Assembly: GCF_900119185.1 (NCBI RefSeq)
Contig: NZ_FPJE01000010.1
Coordinates: forward strand, 62,001 to 126,000
Reading direction: 5' to 3'
Origin: Sinomicrobium oceani
Lineage (GTDB): Bacteria; Bacteroidota; Bacteroidia; Flavobacteriales; Flavobacteriaceae
DNA: 64,000 bases
Below, piece after piece: positions 59,560 through 64,000 of the stretch. Both the position numbers and the translations under genes were made by a program. The stretch's first letter is position 1; every line of letters starts with the position of its first letter. Under the pieces are notes generated by a model. The model saw only the letters and a program-made list of their open reading frames with translations. It searched no databases and was not told the DNA's origin.

Positions 59560-61878
59560 ATGAAACAAACAGCACACATATTCCTGTTCCTTTTCACCGC
59601 ACTGCTATGGGGTCAGGCTCCCGTGCTGGAAGATTACAACCCGGTCTGGACAGTGCAGAGCAGCAATGCATCGGAATCCATGCCGCTGGGAGGAGGAGAT
59701 ATAGGACTGAACGTTTGGGTAGAAAACGATGCACTTTACTTTTATATATCCCGCAGCGGTACTTTTGACGAGCACAATACCCTGCTGAAACAGGGACGGG
59801 TAAAAATAGAACTGGACCCGAATCCCTTCGACGAAAATTTCCGCCAGGAACTGTTGCTTAAGGACGGTTATATGGAAATAAGCGGAAAAGATACCCGGAT
59901 AACCTTATGGGCAGATGTATTTGCCCCCGTCATTCATACCGATATACAGAGCAAATCTCCGGTTTCCGTAAGTCTTTTTTACGAAAACTGGCGGTTTCGG
60001 GACAGGGAAGTAAAGGGAAAAGGCAACAATGCCAATTCGTATAAATGGGCACCGCAGGGAAAGATAATCACCTATCGCGATTCGGTGAATTTTATCGGCA
60101 ATAATATTCGCTTTTACCATCGCAACCGGCAGAAGACGGTATTCGATGTGGCCGCACAACAACAAAAGCTGGACACTGTAAAAGATCAATTATACAATCC
60201 GCTTGCAGGGCTTACCTTCGGTGGGTATATACAGGCTCCGGGAATGGTGGCGGCAGATACGGTCCGGGGTACCTATGCGGAGACTGCTTTCAAAGGCTGG
60301 AAATTACAGAGTCCCGGACCCGTAAAAAAACAGCAGGTACACCTTTATCTACATACGGAGCAAACCGAAGATACGGCAATCTGGGAAAAAGGGATGAAAG
60401 CGCAGGTAGCAGATTATCAGAAGGAAGATTATCAGAAAAAAGAGAAGCGTACCATTCGGTGGTGGAACGATTACTGGCAGCGGAGTTATATTTTTACAGG
60501 TAATCGCCGGGCCGGGACAAGAGATTCGCTATGGCAGGCAGGCAGGAACTACCAGTTGTTCCGCTATATGCTGGGATGCAATGCCTACGGAGAGTATCCG
60601 ACCAAATTCAATGGCGGGCTCTTTACCGTCGATCCGGTCTATGTGGACAGTACGCTGCCGTTTACCCCTGATTTCCGCAACTGGGGCGGAGGTACCATGA
60701 CTGCACAGAATCAGCGGCTGGTCTATTTCCCCATGCTCAAAAGCGGGGATTTCGATATGATGGATGCCCAGTTGGATTTCTATCGCCGCCTGCAAAAAAA
60801 TGCCGAATTGAGAAGTGAAGTGTACTGGGGGCATGCCGGGGCCTCTTTTACCGAACAACTGGAGAATTTCGGATTGCCTAACCCGGCGGAATATGGCTGG
60901 AAACGCCCTGTCGGTTACGATCCCGGCATGCAGTACAATGCATGGCTGGAATACCAGTGGGATACCGTACTGGAATTTTGCCTGATGATGCTCGAAAAAT
61001 ACCGCTACAACAACGAAAATATAACATCCTCTATTCCTTTTATCATAAGCTGCGTGCGCTTTTTTGATGAACACTATCAATACCTGGCCCGGCAACGGGG
61101 GGCAAAAAAACTCGATCAGGACGGGAACCTGGTATTGTACCCCGGTTCTGCCGCCGAAACGTATAAGATGGCGTATAATGCCAGTTCTACCATAGCCGGG
61201 TTAGCGGTTATAACCCGCAGGCTTTCGGGCTTACCCGAAACTATGGTGAGTGAAACAGACCGCAGGTATATCCGGGAAGTACGGGAGCGTATTCCGCCGC
61301 TTGCCTTCCGGGAAATAGAAGGACATAAAGTACTGTCGCCAGCCAGGGTATGGGAAAGGATCAATAATACCGAGGTGCCACAGTTATACCCGGTTTATCC
61401 CTGGCGTTTGTACGGGGTGGGCAGGCCCGGACTCGATACGGCCCGGAACACATGGAATTATGACCCCGATGCTATAAAATTCCGCAGCGCCGTGGGATGG
61501 AAGCAGGATAATATTTTTACCGCGGTCATGGGGATGACAGCCGAAGCCATGCAGTTTACCCTGAAAAAGATGGCCGATTCCGGCAGGAGGTTCCCGGCAT
61601 TCTGGGGCCCCGGATTCGATTGGGTTCCCGATCACAACCACGGCGGTTCCGGGATGATCGGGATGCAGGAAATGTTATTGCAGACCGTCGGGGATACCAT
61701 ATACCTGTTTCCGGCATGGCCTGCAGATAAAGAGGTGCATTTTAAACTGCATGCCCCGCAACAGACCACCGTAGAAGCACATTGGGCAGAAGGAAAACTG
61801 AAAACCCTGAAAGTCACCCCGGCCGAACGAAAAAAAGATGTGATTAACCTGTTCGGTCGCCCGGACATTAAAGAATAA
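59560..61878 (+). CDS. DUF5703-type exported protein, GH95-like (alpha/alpha)6 glycosidase candidate
   Basis: 772 residues. Signal peptide MKQTAHIFLFLFTALLWGQA. The N-terminal domain has SMPLGGGDIGLNVWVENDAL and HNTLLKQGRVKIELDPNPFD, matching DUF5703, a beta-domain found in relatives of GH95-type enzymes. The middle is helical (RRWWNDYWQRSYIFTG-like linker, FRYMLGCNAYGEYPTKFNGG, MKSGDFDMMDAQLDFYRRLQ-like helices, WDTVLEFCLMMLEKYRYNNE) and the end returns to beta structure. The fold suggests an inverting glycosidase acting on fucose, galactose or a related sugar, but the catalytic residues are not identifiable here and activity is unproven. It starts 12 bases after GH106. It is the most obvious candidate for a novel pectin-side-chain activity in this locus. 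Confidence 0.75.
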   Translation: MKQTAHIFLFLFTALLWGQAPVLEDYNPVWTVQSSNASESMPLGGGDIGLNVWVENDALYFYISRSGTFDEHNTLLKQGRVKIELDPNPFDENFRQELLLKDGYMEISGKDTRITLWADVFAPVIHTDIQSKSPVSVSLFYENWRFRDREVKGKGNNANSYKWAPQGKIITYRDSVNFIGNNIRFYHRNRQKTVFDVAAQQQKLDTVKDQLYNPLAGLTFGGYIQAPGMVAADTVRGTYAETAFKGWKLQSPGPVKKQQVHLYLHTEQTEDTAIWEKGMKAQVADYQKEDYQKKEKRTIRWWNDYWQRSYIFTGNRRAGTRDSLWQAGRNYQLFRYMLGCNAYGEYPTKFNGGLFTVDPVYVDSTLPFTPDFRNWGGGTMTAQNQRLVYFPMLKSGDFDMMDAQLDFYRRLQKNAELRSEVYWGHAGASFTEQLENFGLPNPAEYGWKRPVGYDPGMQYNAWLEYQWDTVLEFCLMMLEKYRYNNENITSSIPFIISCVRFFDEHYQYLARQRGAKKLDQDGNLVLYPGSAAETYKMAYNASSTIAGLAVITRRLSGLPETMVSETDRRYIREVRERIPPLAFREIEGHKVLSPARVWERINNTEVPQLYPVYPWRLYGVGRPGLDTARNTWNYDPDAIKFRSAVGWKQDNIFTAVMGMTAEAMQFTLKKMADSGRRFPAFWGPGFDWVPDHNHGGSGMIGMQEMLLQTVGDTIYLFPAWPADKEVHFKLHAPQQTTVEAHWAEGKLKTLKVTPAERKKDVINLFGRPDIKE

Positions 61879-61902
61879 AACCCTATGGTTCAGTTCAGAG
61901 TA

Positions 61903-61916
61903 AAAAACCTGCAACT
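61903..61916. repeat. Intergenic motif AAAAACCTGCAACT, copy 2
   Basis: An exact second copy of the 14-base word at 41821-41834, here 24 bases after the DUF5703 stop. Surrounding bases differ between the copies. Confidence 0.45.
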
Positions 61917-61930
61917 GAAACCAGTAACCC

Positions 61931-61974
61931 GGTGGCTTCGATACATTCCGGCAAAACCGGGACACTCAGCCACC
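61931..61974. repeat. REP-like inverted repeat before the pectate lyase gene
   Basis: Outer arms GGTGGCT (61931-61937) and AGCCACC (61968-61974) pair perfectly, and an inner CCGG-CAAAA-CCGG hairpin lies between them. The TTCGATAC...CACTCAGCCACC wording resembles dispersed flavobacterial palindromes, like the element at 23772-23816. It may protect or end transcripts between the glycosidases and the lyase. Confidence 0.65.
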
Positions 61975-62016
61975 TCGGTGACTAAACTAACAACTAAGAA
62001 CTAACAAACCAAAACA

Positions 62017-64000
62017 ATGAAAACCTTTGTAAAAAATCATATCAACATACTGTTATTATGCTTTCTGAGCATCACAGGAATGCAGTGTGCGGAACCTCAG
62101 AGGGCTTCGGAAAAAACAGTAAAGATAGATCTTGATTTTTCCGGGCGCCGGCAGAAAGAAGTACATCATCCCGGGTATTTGCCCTGGAGGATCAATGAAG
62201 GCGAAGAAGCAGAAAAAGAGATAGAGGGTGTAAAATTGCACCTCAGGGGCGATATATCCTCTTCCTGGTATAAGGCCGGGATACAGAAGGGAGGAGAAAA
62301 CCTGCTGATCAACGACGGGCTTAGAGCCAAAAAGCAGGTAACACTCACCATAAGCGGACTTCCGGAAGGGGAGCACACTTTGCTTACCTACCACAACACC
62401 TTCGACAGTCCGGAAGCCAAAGCATTTCGCCCGGTAAAGATTTATGTCAACGACCAACTCAGGGAAACAGTGTCTCCGAGTAACAGGGCTTTGCATATTG
62501 CAGATGCGGGTATGGCCTATATTAAATTCACCGTAAAAGGTAACGAGAAAACAGTGATCCGTTTCGAAACCGGGACTTCCGGCGGAGTAGCCAATAAAAA
62601 TCTCGTAATTAACGGTCTCGAAATCGATACTCCTGATAAAAGAAAACAGGTTTTTAATCCTTCGCCAAAAAATAACGACTGGCATGTGCAGGGGGCAGAA
62701 TATCGCCTGGGTTGGGAAGCACCCGAAGGAAGCAGGACTTTCCGGGTTTATTTCGGAGAGGATAAAAGTACCGTGGCTGCTGCTACGACGGAGTCTCCGG
62801 AATACCGGGGAGAACGCAGTGAAAAAACTTTTGATACCGGCAAACTGTACAGTAGGAATACCTATTACTGGCGGGTGGATGTCATTGATAATACCGGGGA
62901 TATTACCCGTGGTACCGTCTGGTCTTTCCGCCCGGCGCAGCTGGCATTTCCCGGGGCGGAAGGTTACGGCCGTTATGCCATAGGTGGCAGGGGAGGAAAA
63001 GTCGTGGCGGTCACCAATCTCAACGACAGTGGTCCCGGAAGCCTTCGCGAAGCCGTAAACAATGATATAGGTCCGAGAACCATAGTGTTTAACGTATCCG
63101 GAAATATAAAACTTAAGTCCCGTCTGGTTGTTAACCAGCCTTATATCACCATAGCCGGACAAACCGCTCCGGGAAAAGGAATCTGTATAAGCCGTGCACC
63201 AGTCGGCCTTACCGGGAATGACGGTATTATCCGGTTCCTTAGAGTGCGTATAGGAGCCGGAAGAACTTTTGACGGAATGGGACTCACCGGGGCCGATCAC
63301 AGTATTATAGATCACTGTTCCATAAGCTGGACCATAGACGAATCGTTCAGTTCACGCGGGGCACATAACATTACTTTGCAACGAACCCTGATCTCCGAAG
63401 CCCTGAATGTAGCGGGGCATGGCAAGTACGAAAAAGGAAAAATGCACGGTTATGCGGCCTCCGTGGGAGGGGACGTGGGAAGTTTTCACCACAATCTTTT
63501 AGCGCATAATTACGGTCGCAACTGGAGTATGGCAGGCGGAGTTAACGGAGACGGTTATTATACCGGCCGGCTCGATATCCGTAATAATATTGTGTATAAT
63601 TGGGGACACCGTGCTACGGATGGCGGTGCCAACCAGGTCAATTTTGTCGGAAATTATTATAAACCGGGCCCCTCGACCAATTTCTTTTATGCGCTCAATG
63701 CACAACACGAAGGTGTAGGGCTCGGAAAGCAGCAATACTTCTTTGACGGTAATATAATGCCCGGCCATTTCGGAGTATCGGACCAGGAAAAAGGCCGGAC
63801 CATATCCGTTTCCGGTCTGGCGGAAGTTGATTATGAGACCTATGTGGAACAGCCGTTTTTTGAACCCTATGTGAAAACGCAATCCGCCGAAGAAGCTTTT
63901 AAAAATGTGCTGTCCGATGTAGGAGCCAACCAACCGGAACCCGACCAGCACGACAAGCGGATAATACGGGAAACAAGAGATGGTACCTTTACGTATAAGG
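62017..64000 (+). CDS. Pectate lyase family PL1 lipoprotein (3' end outside window)
   Basis: A frame of at least 661 codons from ATG 62017 with no stop before the window edge. Lipoprotein leader MKTFVKNHINILLLCFLSIT, ending GMQC (Cys24). An N-terminal beta-rich region (about 35-215; VKLHLRGDISSSWYKAGIQK) is followed by a fibronectin-III-like domain (about 220-305; YRLGWEAPEGSRTFRVYFGE). The PL1 parallel beta-helix begins near 309: LAFPGAEGYGRYAIGGRGGK, NDSGPGSLREAVNN, YITIAGQTAPGKGICISRAP and DHSIIDHCSISWTIDESFSS. PL1 enzymes cleave polygalacturonate by beta-elimination, often with calcium. It is the clearest sign that the locus attacks pectin. An opposite-strand frame of 419 codons covering 62056-63315 is a shadow of this gene. 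Confidence 0.92.
   Translation, partial: MKTFVKNHINILLLCFLSITGMQCAEPQRASEKTVKIDLDFSGRRQKEVHHPGYLPWRINEGEEAEKEIEGVKLHLRGDISSSWYKAGIQKGGENLLINDGLRAKKQVTLTISGLPEGEHTLLTYHNTFDSPEAKAFRPVKIYVNDQLRETVSPSNRALHIADAGMAYIKFTVKGNEKTVIRFETGTSGGVANKNLVINGLEIDTPDKRKQVFNPSPKNNDWHVQGAEYRLGWEAPEGSRTFRVYFGEDKSTVAAATTESPEYRGERSEKTFDTGKLYSRNTYYWRVDVIDNTGDITRGTVWSFRPAQLAFPGAEGYGRYAIGGRGGKVVAVTNLNDSGPGSLREAVNNDIGPRTIVFNVSGNIKLKSRLVVNQPYITIAGQTAPGKGICISRAPVGLTGNDGIIRFLRVRIGAGRTFDGMGLTGADHSIIDHCSISWTIDESFSSRGAHNITLQRTLISEALNVAGHGKYEKGKMHGYAASVGGDVGSFHHNLLAHNYGRNWSMAGGVNGDGYYTGRLDIRNNIVYNWGHRATDGGANQVNFVGNYYKPGPSTNFFYALNAQHEGVGLGKQQYFFDGNIMPGHFGVSDQEKGRTISVSGLAEVDYETYVEQPFFEPYVKTQSAEEAFKNVLSDVGANQPEPDQHDKRIIRETRDGTFTYK

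Noticed and set aside
62056-63315. Minus-strand open frame of 419 codons
   Set aside because: It lies wholly inside the PL1 lyase frame, which carries signal peptide, domains and motifs; the opposite frame shows no family features.

Overview
The window looks like a chromosomal segment of a Bacteroidota bacterium, most likely a flavobacterium. Three SusC/SusD outer-membrane pairs, many lipoproteins with SusD-style leaders, two proteins with type IX secretion (T9SS) C-terminal sorting domains, promoter-like TAnnTTTG elements and a flavobacterial zeaxanthin operon all point that way. I cannot name the genus. No rRNA, tRNA, CRISPR array, insertion sequence or prophage was recognised.

Layout. (1) 1-5943: the C-terminal part of a SusC receptor, its SusD partner, a large met-zincin metalloprotease, a 48-codon small gene and a strong terminator. 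(2) 6004-15720: a possible gene remnant, then an ECF sigma factor/FecR anti-sigma pair controlling a SusC with an STN signalling domain, a SusD, a zinc metallohydrolase lipoprotein and a DUF4302 lipoprotein. Both systems pair an outer-membrane importer with a metallopeptidase, so peptides or proteins are plausible substrates. (3) 15833-23685: housekeeping and stress genes: a membrane-anchored MBL-fold hydrolase, class I ribonucleotide reductase (nrdB-nrdA, minus strand), a divergent thioredoxin-reductase-like flavoprotein, an HSL-type esterase, an OsmC peroxidase and an AraC regulator.

(4) 23933-30320 (minus strand): a tightly overlapping operon of MarR regulator, crtI, crtB, a small exported protein of unknown function, an SRPBCC protein, crtZ, lycopene cyclase and photolyase. 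It makes zeaxanthin from a C20 precursor and adds light-driven DNA repair, so it reads as a photoprotection unit. Two palindromes upstream of marR are candidate operators. (5) 30535-36656 (minus strand): two adjacent T9SS-exported enzymes, a two-catalytic-domain GH18 chitinase and a GH64-GH16-CBM6 beta-1,3-glucanase. Together they match the chitin and beta-glucan of fungal cell walls.

(6) 37133-64000 (plus strand): a polysaccharide utilisation locus running off the right edge. It has SusC, SusD, a GH141-like beta-helix protein, a Gfo/Idh/MocA oxidoreductase, an SSS sodium symporter, a GH78 rhamnosidase, a GH2 enzyme, a beta-propeller glycosidase-like lipoprotein, a LacZ-type GH2, a GH106 rhamnosidase, a DUF5703/GH95-like protein and a PL1 pectate lyase. 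Two rhamnosidases, two GH2 enzymes and a pectate lyase without any sulfatase suggest a rhamnose- and galactose-bearing plant pectin, such as rhamnogalacturonan. The PL1 reading frame has no stop inside the window.

The best candidates for something little described are the DUF5703 enzyme and the beta-propeller protein in the pectin-type locus, the unknown exported protein inside the carotenoid operon, and the two metallopeptidase-linked SusCD systems.
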